From Streptomyces sp. ISL-10 (GTDB lineage: Bacteria; Actinomycetota; Actinomycetes; Streptomycetales; Streptomycetaceae): a DNA stretch of 64,000 nucleotides. A program made the translations under genes and the position numbers. The stretch is taken from assembly GCF_018614575.1 (NCBI RefSeq), contig NZ_JAGGOJ010000007.1, positions 1 through 64,000 on the forward strand, written 5' to 3'. The notes below the pieces were generated by a model. It saw nothing but the letters and a program-made list of their open reading frames with translations, did not search any database and was not told where the DNA came from. Below are positions 1-8,309 of the stretch, in pieces; position 1 is the stretch's first letter, and each line of letters begins with the position of its first letter.

Positions 1-135
1 GTACTGGACGAGTCCGCGCATGTCCTCGGCGCTCTGGAACCGGTCGTCCGGGTCCTTCGCGAGCGAGCGCATCACCAGGCCGTCGAGCTCCGGCGGCACC
101 GCGTCCAGGACGTGGGACGGCGGGACCGGAACGGG
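1..135 (-). pseudogene. Fragment of Hanks-type Ser/Thr protein kinase C-lobe (runs off window)
   Basis: Read on the minus strand, the first 130 bases give a segment typical of the end of actinobacterial PknB-like kinase domains: VPPELDGLVMRSLAKDPDDR followed by FQSAEDMRGLVQY. The gene continues beyond base 1. The kinase resemblance stops abruptly near base 130. Upstream of it (higher coordinates) the frame stays open to a stop at 316-318, but encodes only Arg/Gly/Pro/Ala-rich sequence with no activation-loop or glycine-loop motif. I read it as a 5'-truncated kinase remnant. The rest of the gene is outside the window, so this stays provisional. Confidence 0.5.
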
Positions 136-732
136 TGCCCCGCGGGTGGGGCGGCGGTCGCCCGACCCCGGGCGGGGGCGGGCTCGGCCGACCCCGGCGG
201 GCCGAGCGGCGTGCCGCGGTGCCCCGGCGGACCGGTACGCGGTCCAGCCCCTTATGGGGCCACGTACCCCGGTGACGCGGCCCCGGGTACCCGGGTCATG
301 GGGCCCGGCGGCCCGGCGGCCCGGTCAACGGATCCGACGCCCCGGCGGCCGGCGCTGCGGGTCCGAGCGGTGTCCACGGTGCCCGAGCGGGCCCGGCCGG
401 GCGGCCTGCGCGGGGCCCGGTGGACCGGTTACGCGGGCCCTGGCACTCCGGCGGGCCGTGCGGTGGTCCGACTGAAAACGGCTGCTCCCCGTCCGGCGGC
501 CCGCCCGAGGCCGGGCGGGCCGGGTGCACGCGCGGCTCCGGTACCGGTCACGCGGACCAGGCGGCCCCGCGCCCGCGGCCGCGGTCGCGTATCGGCGGCC
601 CCGCCGGAGCGGGCGCGGCCGTGCATCGGGTCCGTCGTCGGGACGTGAGCTGGGGCACACCTGCCGTATCGTTGAGGCGATCGAGCGACAGATCGGCAGG
701 GCAGTGCGCAGGGAACGGGCAGGAGGCGGGTG
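136..732. other. GC-rich non-coding stretch upstream of the adenylate cyclase
   Basis: About 600 bases dominated by runs of G and C with several near-palindromic GGCCCGG-type blocks. Open frames here are Arg/Pro/Ala/Gly-rich in every direction and resemble no family. The last 80 bases probably hold the cyclase promoter: a TATCGT hexamer at 667-672 is the best -10 candidate, with no clear -35. An AGGAGG ribosome-binding site sits at 721-726. Confidence 0.5.
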
Positions 733-1896
733 GTGACCGTCGACGACACCACTTCCGGCGCGGGCGATCGCGGCGCGGGCGATGGTGAAACGGGCTCGGG
801 TACGGGCTCCGGCTCGGTGCATCCGACGCCGCACCACGAGGTCGACCACACCGCGGAGCCGACCGACGACCCGCTGGCGATCCGCCTCGAACAGCTGATT
901 CTCGGCGCGGAGCGGCGCTACACGGCCTTCCAGGCCGCCCGGACCGCGGGTGTCTCCATGGAGCTGGCCTCCCGATTCTGGCGGGCGATGGGCTTCGCCG
1001 ACATCGGTCAGGCCAAGGCGCTCACCGAGGCCGACGTACTGGCCCTGCGGCGGCTGGCCGGTCTCGTCGAGGCGGGCCTGCTCAGCGAGCCGATGGCCGT
1101 GCAGGTGGCCCGGTCCACCGGGCAGACCACCGCCCGGCTGGCCGAATGGCAGATCGACTCCTTTCTGGAGGGCCTGACCGAGCCCCCCGAGCCCGGCATG
1201 ACCCGCACCGAGGTCACCTATCCGCTCGTCGAGCTGCTCCTGCCCGAACTGGAGGAGTTCCTCGTCTACGTCTGGCGGCGCCAGCTCGCCGCGGCCACCG
1301 GCCGGGTCGTGCAGGCGGCCGACGACGAGGAGATGGTCGACCGCCGCCTGGCCGTCGGCTTCGCGGACCTCGTCGGCTTCACCCGGCTGACCCGCCGGCT
1401 GGAGGAGGAGGAACTGGGCGAGCTCGTCGAGTCCTTCGAGACCACCTGCGCCGACCTGGTCGCGGCGCACGGCGGTCGCCTCATCAAGACCCTCGGCGAC
1501 GAGGTCCTGTACGCGGCGGACGAGGCGCGCACGGCGGCCGAGATCGCTCTGCGGCTCATCGACGCCATGACCCAGGACGAGACGATGCCGGCCCTGCGGG
1601 TGGGCATCGCCTTCGGGACGGTCACGACCCGGATGGGCGACGTCTTCGGTACGACGGTGAACCTGGCGAGCCGGCTGACGTCGATAGCGCCGAAGGACGC
1701 GGTGCTCGTGGACGGGGCCTTCGCCGAGGAGCTGATCAGGACGGGGGACGCGCCGCAGTCGGAAGCCGAGGCGGCAGAGGCGGAGAAGGAGAGCGAGGAG
1801 CCGCTGCCGTACCGGTACGGGCTGCAGCCGATGTGGCAGCGGCCGGTCCGCGGCCTGGGCGTGGTCGAGCCCTGGCTCCTCTCCCGGCGCGCTTGA
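733..1896 (+). CDS. cya: Class III adenylate cyclase with N-terminal regulatory domain
   Basis: Converts ATP to cyclic AMP; cAMP acts in germination and development in Streptomyces. Residues ~40-150 form a helical regulatory domain like the autoinhibitory pH-sensing module of Mycobacterium Rv1264. Residues ~200-345 are the cyclase homology domain, with metal-binding aspartates at D212 (FADLVGFT) and D256 (GDEVLY). GTG at 733 is preferred over GTG at 730 because AGGAGG (721-726) is then six bases away. The cytosolic protein has 387 residues, usual for this subfamily, with no membrane segment. It lies upstream of the enoyl-CoA hydratase on the same strand, 109 bases apart. Gene order fits S. 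coelicolor cya (SCO4928, from memory). Confidence 0.9.
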   Translation: MTVDDTTSGAGDRGAGDGETGSGTGSGSVHPTPHHEVDHTAEPTDDPLAIRLEQLILGAERRYTAFQAARTAGVSMELASRFWRAMGFADIGQAKALTEADVLALRRLAGLVEAGLLSEPMAVQVARSTGQTTARLAEWQIDSFLEGLTEPPEPGMTRTEVTYPLVELLLPELEEFLVYVWRRQLAAATGRVVQAADDEEMVDRRLAVGFADLVGFTRLTRRLEEEELGELVESFETTCADLVAAHGGRLIKTLGDEVLYAADEARTAAEIALRLIDAMTQDETMPALRVGIAFGTVTTRMGDVFGTTVNLASRLTSIAPKDAVLVDGAFAEELIRTGDAPQSEAEAAEAEKESEEPLPYRYGLQPMWQRPVRGLGVVEPWLLSRRA

Positions 1897-2005
1897 CCGC
1901 TGTCCGGCGACCTGACCGCTGTCCTGCGACCCGGGGTCGGGGCCGCGTGGGCCGCCCGTAGAGTGAGGGCCACGTGAACCATCGTTAACCGGGAGGGTGG
2001 CTGTC

Positions 2006-2806
2006 ATGTCGGAGTCCGAGCAGCGCTTCGGGGAGTACGTCGTCGTCCGCAGGCACGAGCAGGGGCACGTCGCCGAGCTCGTTCTCGACCGGCCGAAGGC
2101 CATGAACGCCGTGTCCACCGACATGGCCGTCTCCCTCGGCGCCGCCTGTGAGGCGCTGGCGGCCGACCGGGGGGTCCGGGTCACCGTGCTGACCTCCAGC
2201 AACGACCGCGCCTTCTGCGTCGGCGCCGACCTCAAGGAGCGCAACTCCTTCTCGGACGCCGACCTCGTGCGCCAGCGTCCCACCGCCCGCGGGGCGTACA
2301 CCGGCGTGCTGGAGCTGCCCATGCCCACCGTCGCCGCCGTGCACGGCTTCGCCCTCGGCGGCGGTTTCGAGCTCGCGCTCTCCTGCGACGTGATCGTGGC
2401 CGACGCGACCGCCGTGGTGGGTCTGCCCGAGGTCTCCGTGGGCGTCATCCCCGGCGGCGGCGGGACCCAGCTGCTGCCTCGCCGGGTCGGGGCCGCGCGG
2501 GCCGCCGAGCTGGTGTTCACCGCGCGGCGCGTGGAGGCCGGGGAGGCACGGGAGTTGGGGCTCGTGGACGTGCTCGCGGAGGACGCCCGCACCGAGGCCC
2601 TCGCGCTCGCCGCGCGGATCGCCGTCAACTCGCCGGTGGGCCTGCGCAACGCCAAGAAGGTCATGCGGCTCGGGCAGGGGCTCGACCTGCGGGCCGGGCT
2701 GGAGGTCGAGGACGCCGCCTGGCGGGCGACGGCCTTCTCCGGTGACCGGGCCGAGGGCGTCGCCGCGTTCAACGAGAAGCGGAAGCCCGCCTGGCCCGGC
2801 GAGTGA
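2006..2806 (+). CDS. Enoyl-CoA hydratase/isomerase (crotonase family)
   Basis: Likely hydrates trans-2-enoyl-CoA in acyl-CoA degradation; the exact substrate cannot be read from sequence. It is a crotonase fold of 266 residues with the oxyanion-hole segments CVGADLKER and HGFALGGGFELAL. A glutamate at about residue 142 sits in the conserved PEVSVGVIPGGGG loop. Only this one of the two acid residues of classical hydratases is obvious, so isomerase or hydrolase activity is possible. ATG at 2006 is chosen because GGGAGG (1991-1996) is nine bases upstream; the in-frame GTG at 1997 abuts that site. A short duplicated GC-rich tail follows the stop. Confidence 0.88.
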   Translation: MSESEQRFGEYVVVRRHEQGHVAELVLDRPKAMNAVSTDMAVSLGAACEALAADRGVRVTVLTSSNDRAFCVGADLKERNSFSDADLVRQRPTARGAYTGVLELPMPTVAAVHGFALGGGFELALSCDVIVADATAVVGLPEVSVGVIPGGGGTQLLPRRVGAARAAELVFTARRVEAGEARELGLVDVLAEDARTEALALAARIAVNSPVGLRNAKKVMRLGQGLDLRAGLEVEDAAWRATAFSGDRAEGVAAFNEKRKPAWPGE

Positions 2807-2872
2807 TCGGTCTGGCCCGCGGGGGACTCCACCCGGCCCGGCGAGTGACCGGTCTGGCCCGGTGAGTGACCC
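2786..2872. repeat. Short local duplication after the enoyl-CoA hydratase stop
   Basis: The sequence GGCCCGGCGAGTGA(T/C)CGGT is repeated at the 3' end of the gene and again about 40 bases later, followed by a third partial GGCCCGGTGAGTGACC. The first copy contains the stop codon. It looks like a small tandem duplication of the gene end; no function is apparent. Confidence 0.5.
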
Positions 2873-2917
2873 CGCGCCAACGGATCGAATCGGTCGAAAC
2901 CTCCCTAAGCTGGGGAG

Positions 2918-4090
2918 ATGGCTGAGGATCGGCGGTTGCGTTCCGTGGTGGCGCTGGCGCAGGCGATGGCGGCCGCCCACACACCGCGCGAGTCCTGGCG
3001 GGCGGCGGCCCTGGGCGCCTGCGTCGCACTGGACGGCACCTTCGCCGCGCTCTCCGTGTGGGAGCGCGAGCGGGGCCGGCTCAAGGTGCTGGTCAACGCC
3101 GGGCAACGGGCCGAGGGGGAGGAGGAGTTCCCGGAGTCGGAGACGTATCCGGTGAACCGCTTCCCGGAGATCACCGAGTTCCTGCACGAGCAGTGGGCGG
3201 GCGGCGGTGAGCCCGACGCCTGGGTGGAGACCGCCGAGGGCCCCGCGACCAACGGGCACGGCTACTGCCACCAGAGGGTCGCCGCCCTGCGCCGGCGGCG
3301 GCGCGGCTGTTGCGTCGTGGCCCCGATCGTGCTGCACGGCCGCGCCTGGGGCGAGCTGTATGTGGCGCGGCCGCTCGACGCGCCCGTCTTCGACCGCGAG
3401 GACGCCGACTTCGCGACCGTGCTCGCCTCGGTCGTGGCCGCCGGCATCGCGCAGACCGAGCGGCTGGAGGAGGTGCGCAGGCTCGCCTTCACGGATCCGC
3501 TGACCGGTCTCGCCAACCGGCGCGCCGTCGACACCCGCTTGGACGAGGCGCTGGAGAGCCACCGCACGGACGGCTCGGTCGTCAGTCTCGTGGTCTGTGA
3601 CCTCAATGGCCTCAAGCAGGTCAACGACACACTCGGGCACGAGGTCGGCGACCGTTTGCTGGAGCGCTTCGGCTCGGTGCTCTCCCGTTGCGGGGCGATG
3701 CTGCCGGGCGCCCTCGCTGCGCGCCTGGGCGGTGACGAGTTCTGTCTGGTGACCGTGGGCCCCTCGGCCGACGAGGTCGTCAAGGCCGCCGACGAACTGT
3801 GCGTGAGGGCAGCCGAGTTGGAGCTCGGGGCGGGGGTCGCGTGCGGGGTTGCGTCCACCGGCGATCCGATCGGTCAGGTGCGCTCGGGCCGCCGGCTGTT
3901 CCGGCTGGCGGACGCCGCCCAGTACCGGGCGAAGGCGGCCCGGTCGCCGCGGCCCGTGGTCGCGGGCCGGGACGGCGTCGTCATGCGGCTCGCCGACAGC
4001 CCGCCGCGCTCCCCGCGGGACCGCCGCCGCTTCCGCGACGCGCGCCCGGAGGAGGACGCGGAGGCGCAGGAGCCCTGGAGCGAGCCATGA
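2918..4090 (+). CDS. cdgE: GAF-GGDEF diguanylate cyclase
   Basis: Predicted to make cyclic di-GMP from two GTP; c-di-GMP controls the BldD developmental switch in Streptomyces. Residues ~10-175 form a GAF-like sensor domain and ~190-350 a GGDEF domain. The signature GGDEF is intact at residues 271-275. The five-plus-four residues before it contain no RxxD, so the usual product-inhibition I-site is missing. The C-terminal 50 residues are charged and disordered. A TAAGCT hexamer at 2906-2911 stands six bases before the ATG, suggesting a leaderless transcript. Family and gene order match CdgE (SCO4931, from memory). Confidence 0.85.
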   Translation: MAEDRRLRSVVALAQAMAAAHTPRESWRAAALGACVALDGTFAALSVWERERGRLKVLVNAGQRAEGEEEFPESETYPVNRFPEITEFLHEQWAGGGEPDAWVETAEGPATNGHGYCHQRVAALRRRRRGCCVVAPIVLHGRAWGELYVARPLDAPVFDREDADFATVLASVVAAGIAQTERLEEVRRLAFTDPLTGLANRRAVDTRLDEALESHRTDGSVVSLVVCDLNGLKQVNDTLGHEVGDRLLERFGSVLSRCGAMLPGALAARLGGDEFCLVTVGPSADEVVKAADELCVRAAELELGAGVACGVASTGDPIGQVRSGRRLFRLADAAQYRAKAARSPRPVVAGRDGVVMRLADSPPRSPRDRRRFRDARPEEDAEAQEPWSEP

Positions 4091-4129
4091 GCGGGTGAGG
4101 GCGGTAAGGGGCGGGCCGGGGCCGGACGG

Positions 4130-4165
4130 GTGACAGGTTGGGATTCAGTCCGTACGCTGCTGAAT
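4130..4165 (+). promoter_or_regulatory. Promoter of hutH, leaderless layout
   Basis: GTGACA at 4130-4135 (one mismatch to TTGACA), a 17-base spacer, then TACGCT at 4153-4158, and seven bases to ATG at 4166. Spacing is ideal for the vegetative sigma factor and places the transcript start at or next to the start codon. No ribosome-binding site lies in front of the ATG, which agrees with leaderless translation. Confidence 0.65.
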
Positions 4166-5713
4166 ATGGATATGCAAACAGTCGTGGTGGGGATGTCCGG
4201 TACCACCGCCGATGACGTCATCGCCGTGGCCCGCGAGGGTGCCCGCATCGAGCTCTCCGACGAAGCCCGCGCCGCCCTCGCCGAGGCCCGCTCCATCGTG
4301 GACGCCCTGGCCGCGAAGCCCGAGCCCGTCTACGGGGTCTCCACCGGATTCGGTGCCCTCGCCACCCGGCACATCAGCCCCGAGCTCCGCGCCCAGCTGC
4401 AGCGCAACATCGTCCGCTCGCACGCCGCCGGTATGGGTCCCCGGGTCGAGCGCGAGGTCGTGCGGGCACTGATGTTCCTGCGACTGAAGACCGTCTGCTC
4501 CGGCCGCACCGGCGTTCGCCCCGAAGTCGCGCAGACCATGGCGGACGTGCTGAACGCGGGCATCACCCCCGTCGTCCACGAATACGGCTCCCTCGGCTGC
4601 TCCGGCGACCTCGCGCCACTGTCCCACTGCGCGCTCACCTTGATGGGCGAGGGTGACGCGGAGGGCCCCGACGGCACTGTGCGCCCCGCCGGAGAACTGC
4701 TCGCCGAGCACGGCATCGCGCCCGTCGAGCTCCGCGAGAAGGAGGGCCTCGCCCTCCTCAACGGCACCGACGGCATGCTCGGCATGCTGATCATGGCCCT
4801 CGCCGACCTCGACCGCCTCTACAAGTCCGCCGACATCACCGCAGCGCTGACGCTGGAGGCCCTGCTCGGCACCGAGAAGGTCCTCGCGCCCGAGCTGCAC
4901 GCCATCCGCCCCCATCCCGGCCAGGGCGCCGCCGCGGCGAACATGCTGGCCGTCCTCAAGGGATCCGGCCTCACCGGCCACTTCCAGGAGGAGGAGGCGC
5001 CCCGCGTCCAGGACGCGTACTCGGTGCGCTGCGCCCCGCAGGTCGCGGGCGCGGGCCGCGACACCATGACGCACGCCCGCCTCGTCGCCGACCGCGAGCT
5101 GGCCTCGGCCGTCGACAACCCGGTCGTCCTGCCCGATGGCCGCGTGGAGTCCAACGGCAACTTCCACGGCGCGCCCGTCGCCTATGTCCTGGACTTCCTC
5201 GCCGTCGCCGCCGCCGACCTCGGCTCCATCGCCGAGCGCCGCACCGACCGGCTCCTCGACAAGAACCGCTCCCACGGCCTGCCGCCGTTCCTCGCCGACG
5301 ACGCGGGCGTCGACTCGGGCCTGATGATCGCCCAGTACACGCAGGCCGCACTGGTCAGCGAGATGAAGCGGCTCGCCGTCCCGGCGTCCGCCGACTCCAT
5401 CCCGTCCTCCGCCATGCAGGAGGACCACGTCTCGATGGGCTGGTCCGCCGCCCGCAAGCTGCGTACCGCCGTCGGCAATCTGACGCGCATCATCGCCGTC
5501 GAGCTGTACGCGGCGACCCGCGCCATCGAGCTGCGCCGCGGCCTCACCCCGGCCCCCGCCTCGCAGGCGGCCATCGAAGCGCTTCGCGCGGCCGGCGTCG
5601 AAGGACCCGGCCCGGACCGCTTCCTGGCACCTGACCTGGAGGCCGCGGAGGCGTTCGTACGGGAGGGCAAGCTGGTCGCGGCCGTGGAGCCCGTCACGGG
5701 GCCGCTGGCCTGA
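4166..5713 (+). CDS. hutH: Histidine ammonia-lyase (histidase)
   Basis: Removes ammonia from L-histidine to give urocanate, the first step of histidine use. The 515-residue protein has the family length. The MIO cofactor forms by autocyclisation of C145-S146-G147 in GCSGDLAPLSH; Cys in place of the usual Ala is typical of Streptomyces histidases. Other conserved segments are NGTDGM and the QEDHVSMG-like MQEDHVSMG loop. ATG at 4166 is preferred because of the promoter spacing; ATG at 4172 is the alternative, and a GTG at 4130 lies inside the -35 box. No other hut gene is nearby, as expected for Streptomyces. Confidence 0.93.
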   Translation: MDMQTVVVGMSGTTADDVIAVAREGARIELSDEARAALAEARSIVDALAAKPEPVYGVSTGFGALATRHISPELRAQLQRNIVRSHAAGMGPRVEREVVRALMFLRLKTVCSGRTGVRPEVAQTMADVLNAGITPVVHEYGSLGCSGDLAPLSHCALTLMGEGDAEGPDGTVRPAGELLAEHGIAPVELREKEGLALLNGTDGMLGMLIMALADLDRLYKSADITAALTLEALLGTEKVLAPELHAIRPHPGQGAAAANMLAVLKGSGLTGHFQEEEAPRVQDAYSVRCAPQVAGAGRDTMTHARLVADRELASAVDNPVVLPDGRVESNGNFHGAPVAYVLDFLAVAAADLGSIAERRTDRLLDKNRSHGLPPFLADDAGVDSGLMIAQYTQAALVSEMKRLAVPASADSIPSSAMQEDHVSMGWSAARKLRTAVGNLTRIIAVELYAATRAIELRRGLTPAPASQAAIEALRAAGVEGPGPDRFLAPDLEAAEAFVREGKLVAAVEPVTGPLA

Positions 5714-5746
5714 CGCCACGCGAGCCGCGGGCTCGACACCCACGCC

Positions 5747-5784
5747 AAGGGGCCGCCCCGCCGATGACGGCGGGGCGGCCCCTT
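5747..5784. terminator. Bidirectional terminator between hutH and the LAETG gene
   Basis: Perfect 17-base arms AAGGGGCCGCCCCGCCG and its complement around the loop ATGA (5764-5767). It lies between two convergent genes and could end both. Confidence 0.85.
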
Positions 5785-5800
5785 CGGCGAGGACCGGGTC

Positions 5801-6106
5801 TCAGACGGCGTACTCGCCGCGCCTGCGTATCGAGTACGCCACGAAACCGGCGCCGATCGCCAGGAAGGCCGTCCCGCCGATCACATACGGCGTGGTGTCC
5901 ACACTGCCTGTCTCCGCGAGCCGGAGTTCCTGGCCGCCCGAGGTCTCCAGCCCGCCCAGGGTCGCCTGGGCGGTTTGCGACGCGGCGCCGGACTGCTGTG
6001 CGGCCTGTTTCTCGGCGGTGGCGTTCGCCGAGGGGACGAACCACAGCGCACACAGCAAAGTCCCTGCGGCAGTGGCGGTCAGCAGCGGTCGACGTGCGAC
6101 GGACAC
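5801..6106 (-). CDS. Small LAETG-anchored cell-wall protein (sortase class E substrate)
   Basis: This secreted protein of 101 residues has a basic start (MSVARRP), a signal peptide ending near SANATA, a short Ala/Gln-rich mature part, then LAETG. After LAETG come a hydrophobic helix (VIGGTAFLAIGAGFVAYSI) and RRR. LAXTG plus helix plus positive tail is the sorting signal of actinobacterial class E sortases, which also anchor long chaplins. GTG at 6106 is chosen because GGGGGA lies nine bases upstream. It is convergent with hutH through a shared terminator. The mature part has no recognisable domain. Confidence 0.75.
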   Translation of the reverse strand: MSVARRPLLTATAAGTLLCALWFVPSANATAEKQAAQQSGAASQTAQATLGGLETSGGQELRLAETGSVDTTPYVIGGTAFLAIGAGFVAYSIRRRGEYAV

Positions 6107-6214
6107 GGACTCGATCCCCCTTGAGGCATCCTCGAATTGGCCGGGTGGGCTGATGCTAGTGAAAGCAGCGGGTCGCGGGAAAGCCGAGGGGCCGGGCACC
6201 CTACGCTCCGCTCC

Positions 6215-6634
6215 ATGACGACTTCTGAGACATCACGGTTTGTGCGGCTGCGGGTGGAACTGGTGCTGGAGATCGAGGACACCGAAGCCCTGACCGGAGC
6301 GGCCCTGGAGCGGATCGCGGCCGACGAGTTCATGCCGGACGAGGAGCGTTCGCACGCGCAGTCCGCGGTGCGCGAGGACGAGGCGGAGGCCCTGGCGTAC
6401 CTCGTCGACCCGTTCGACCTCGTCGCCGAGGTGCCCGGCGTGGAGCTGGCGCAGGCGTCCTGGAGCAGCGAGCAGGTCGAGTACGACCCCGAGGCGCAGG
6501 AGTGGGACCTCGACGACGACTTCGACGGCATCCGCGACGAGTACGAGGGCGACGATGACGAGGACGACGATGACGGCGATGACGACGCGGACGGGGACGA
6601 AGGCGGGGGCGACGGCGGCGGCAGGGGGGAGTAG
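6215..6634 (+). CDS. Conserved hypothetical protein with very acidic tail
   Basis: I do not recognise a function. The 139-residue protein has an N-terminal compact part (residues 1-100, beginning MTTSETSRFVRLRVELVLEI) and a tail of about 35 residues that is almost all Asp, Glu and Gly. It has no signal peptide or membrane segment. ATG at 6215 is chosen because TACGCT at 6202-6207 lies seven bases before it, the same leaderless layout as hutH, and no ribosome-binding site is present. Transcribed divergently from the LAETG gene, with 108 bases between. Confidence 0.7.
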   Translation: MTTSETSRFVRLRVELVLEIEDTEALTGAALERIAADEFMPDEERSHAQSAVREDEAEALAYLVDPFDLVAEVPGVELAQASWSSEQVEYDPEAQEWDLDDDFDGIRDEYEGDDDEDDDDGDDDADGDEGGGDGGGRGE

Positions 6635-6997
6635 GCGCGGGTGGCCGGAACGGGCAGGGCGTGTACGGGGCGGGCTCCGGAGCGAGGGATGATGGGAGAG
6701 GGAGCGGAGACCTGTCATGGAGGGCACGGCCGCCGACTTCGGTGGGATGACGCGCTTCGGCTCCCGGTTCGCCGGGCAGGCGAACCGGGAGCCCGAAATT
6801 TCCGTGCCGAATCGGTGGGAACGCTGCAACCGTCGGGGCGGATGGAGCGTCGATCACTTCGGTGAGGTGGGCGCAGGGGGCCACGCCGCCAGGCAGTGGT
6901 ATTTCCCACATCTCTTGGGATGGGGAACCGGATGCCCCGAGATGGGGGTTTCCATGGAAGAGGGTCAGGGGAATCGGGAACGATGGAGAAGCGTGTG
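6635..6997. other. Intergenic region upstream of the L,D-transpeptidase gene
   Basis: About 360 bases without a supportable gene. It is less GC-rich than its surroundings in places (GAAATTTCC, TATTTCCCACATC), so promoters are likely here. GGAAC motifs occur at 6818-6822 and 6924-6928, resembling the -35 of the cell-envelope sigma factor SigE, but I cannot place a convincing -10. A GGAGAAG ribosome-binding site is at 6985-6991. Confidence 0.4.
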
Positions 6998-8254
6998 ATG
7001 ACGGACAGCAAGCGGCGCAAGGGCCTGATGGCCGTATCCGCTGTGCTCGGCGGCGTGCTGGTGCTTTCCGCGTGCAATGACGGGGGCGGGGACAAGGGAG
7101 CGGGCAGCGCCGAGCGCTCGAAGGCGTCACAGGCCGAGGTCGACGAGGCGGCGGCCAAGGAAGTCTCCAAGGCCCGAATAACGATCTCGCCGAAGAACGG
7201 CTCGACGAACGCCAGCATCAACAACGCCGCGAAGGTCACCGTCAGCGACGGCACCCTGACCGCGGTCACCATGACCACCGCGGACGGCACGGCGGTCGCG
7301 GGCACCCTCTCCTCCGACGGCAAGAGCTGGCAGCCGGACGGCCAGCTGGAGCGCTCCACCACGTACAAGATCGCCGCGACGGCGAAGGACGCCGCGGGCC
7401 TGGAGGCCCACGAGAACTCCTCCTTCACCACCGTCTCGCCGGCCAACAGCTTCATCGGGAACTTCACGCCCGAGGACGGCTCCACCGTCGGCGTCGGCAT
7501 GCCGGTCTCGATCAACTTCAACAAGGCGATCACCGACCGCAAGGCCGTTCAGTCCGGCATCACCGTCACCTCCAGCAGCGGCCAGGAGGTCGTCGGCCAC
7601 TGGTTCAACAGCCAGCGTCTGGACTTCCGCCCCGAGCAGTACTGGGCCGAGGGCTCGACCGTCACCCTGAAGCTCGAGCTGGACGGCGTCGAGGGCGCCG
7701 ACGGCGTCTTCGGTGTCCAGCAGAAGACGGTCACCTTCACGATCGGCCGCAACCAGGTCTCCACGGTCGACGCCGCCAGCAAGACCATGACGGTCACGCA
7801 GGACGGCAAAACCGTCAAGACCATCCCGATCTCCGCCGGCTCGCCGGAGAACCCGACGTACAACGGTCAGATGGTGATCTCCGAGAAGTTCAAGGAGACC
7901 CGGATGAACGGCGCAACGGTCGGCTTCACCGACGACGACGGCAAGGGCGAGTACGACATCAAGGACGTCCCGCACGCCATGCGGCTGTCCACGTCGGGCA
8001 CGTTCATCCACGGCAACTACTGGGGCGCCGACTCCGTCTTCGGCAGCGCCAACACCAGTCACGGCTGCGTGGGTCTGAACGACGTCAAGGGCGCGAAGGA
8101 CCCCAAGCAGCCCGCCGCCTGGTTCTACAACAACTCGCTCATCGGCGACGTCGTGATCGTGAAGAACTCCAAGGACACCACCATCAAGCCGGACAACGGT
8201 CTGAACGGCTGGAACCTGGACTGGGCGCAGTGGAAGGCCGGCTCCGCCGTCTGA
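6998..8254 (+). CDS. L,D-transpeptidase lipoprotein (YkuD with Ig-like domains)
   Basis: Forms 3-3 cross-links in peptidoglycan on the outer face of the membrane. The 418-residue precursor starts MTDSKRRKG and has lipobox LSAC with the lipidated cysteine at C26. Residues ~60-290 hold two bacterial Ig-like domains, as in mycobacterial LdtMt2. The YkuD domain follows, with the catalytic SHGCVGL (nucleophile C357) and HGNYW upstream. ATG at 6998 has GGAGAAG six bases before it; ATG at 6983 is a weaker alternative. A terminator hairpin follows at 8276-8309. The gene stands alone. Confidence 0.9.
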   Translation: MTDSKRRKGLMAVSAVLGGVLVLSACNDGGGDKGAGSAERSKASQAEVDEAAAKEVSKARITISPKNGSTNASINNAAKVTVSDGTLTAVTMTTADGTAVAGTLSSDGKSWQPDGQLERSTTYKIAATAKDAAGLEAHENSSFTTVSPANSFIGNFTPEDGSTVGVGMPVSINFNKAITDRKAVQSGITVTSSSGQEVVGHWFNSQRLDFRPEQYWAEGSTVTLKLELDGVEGADGVFGVQQKTVTFTIGRNQVSTVDAASKTMTVTQDGKTVKTIPISAGSPENPTYNGQMVISEKFKETRMNGATVGFTDDDGKGEYDIKDVPHAMRLSTSGTFIHGNYWGADSVFGSANTSHGCVGLNDVKGAKDPKQPAAWFYNNSLIGDVVIVKNSKDTTIKPDNGLNGWNLDWAQWKAGSAV

Positions 8255-8275
8255 TCCACCCCGCGCAAGCCCGAC

Positions 8276-8309
8276 AAGCGGCGGCACCCGGAGACGGGGG
8301 CCGCCGCTT
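8276..8309 (+). terminator. Terminator of the L,D-transpeptidase gene
   Basis: Ten-base arms AAGCGGCGGC (8276-8285) and GCCGCCGCTT (8300-8309) around a 14-base loop, followed by TCG. It begins 22 bases after the stop codon. Confidence 0.75.

Noticed and set aside
325..2880. An 851-codon open frame on the minus strand across the cyclase and hydratase genes
   Set aside because: It is antisense to two well-supported genes, is rich in Arg/Gly/Pro/Ser and matches no family; long antisense frames are normal at this GC content.
4145..5743. Long minus-strand frame opposite hutH
   Set aside because: Pure antisense of a clear histidase gene with unnatural Val/Gly/Asp/His composition.
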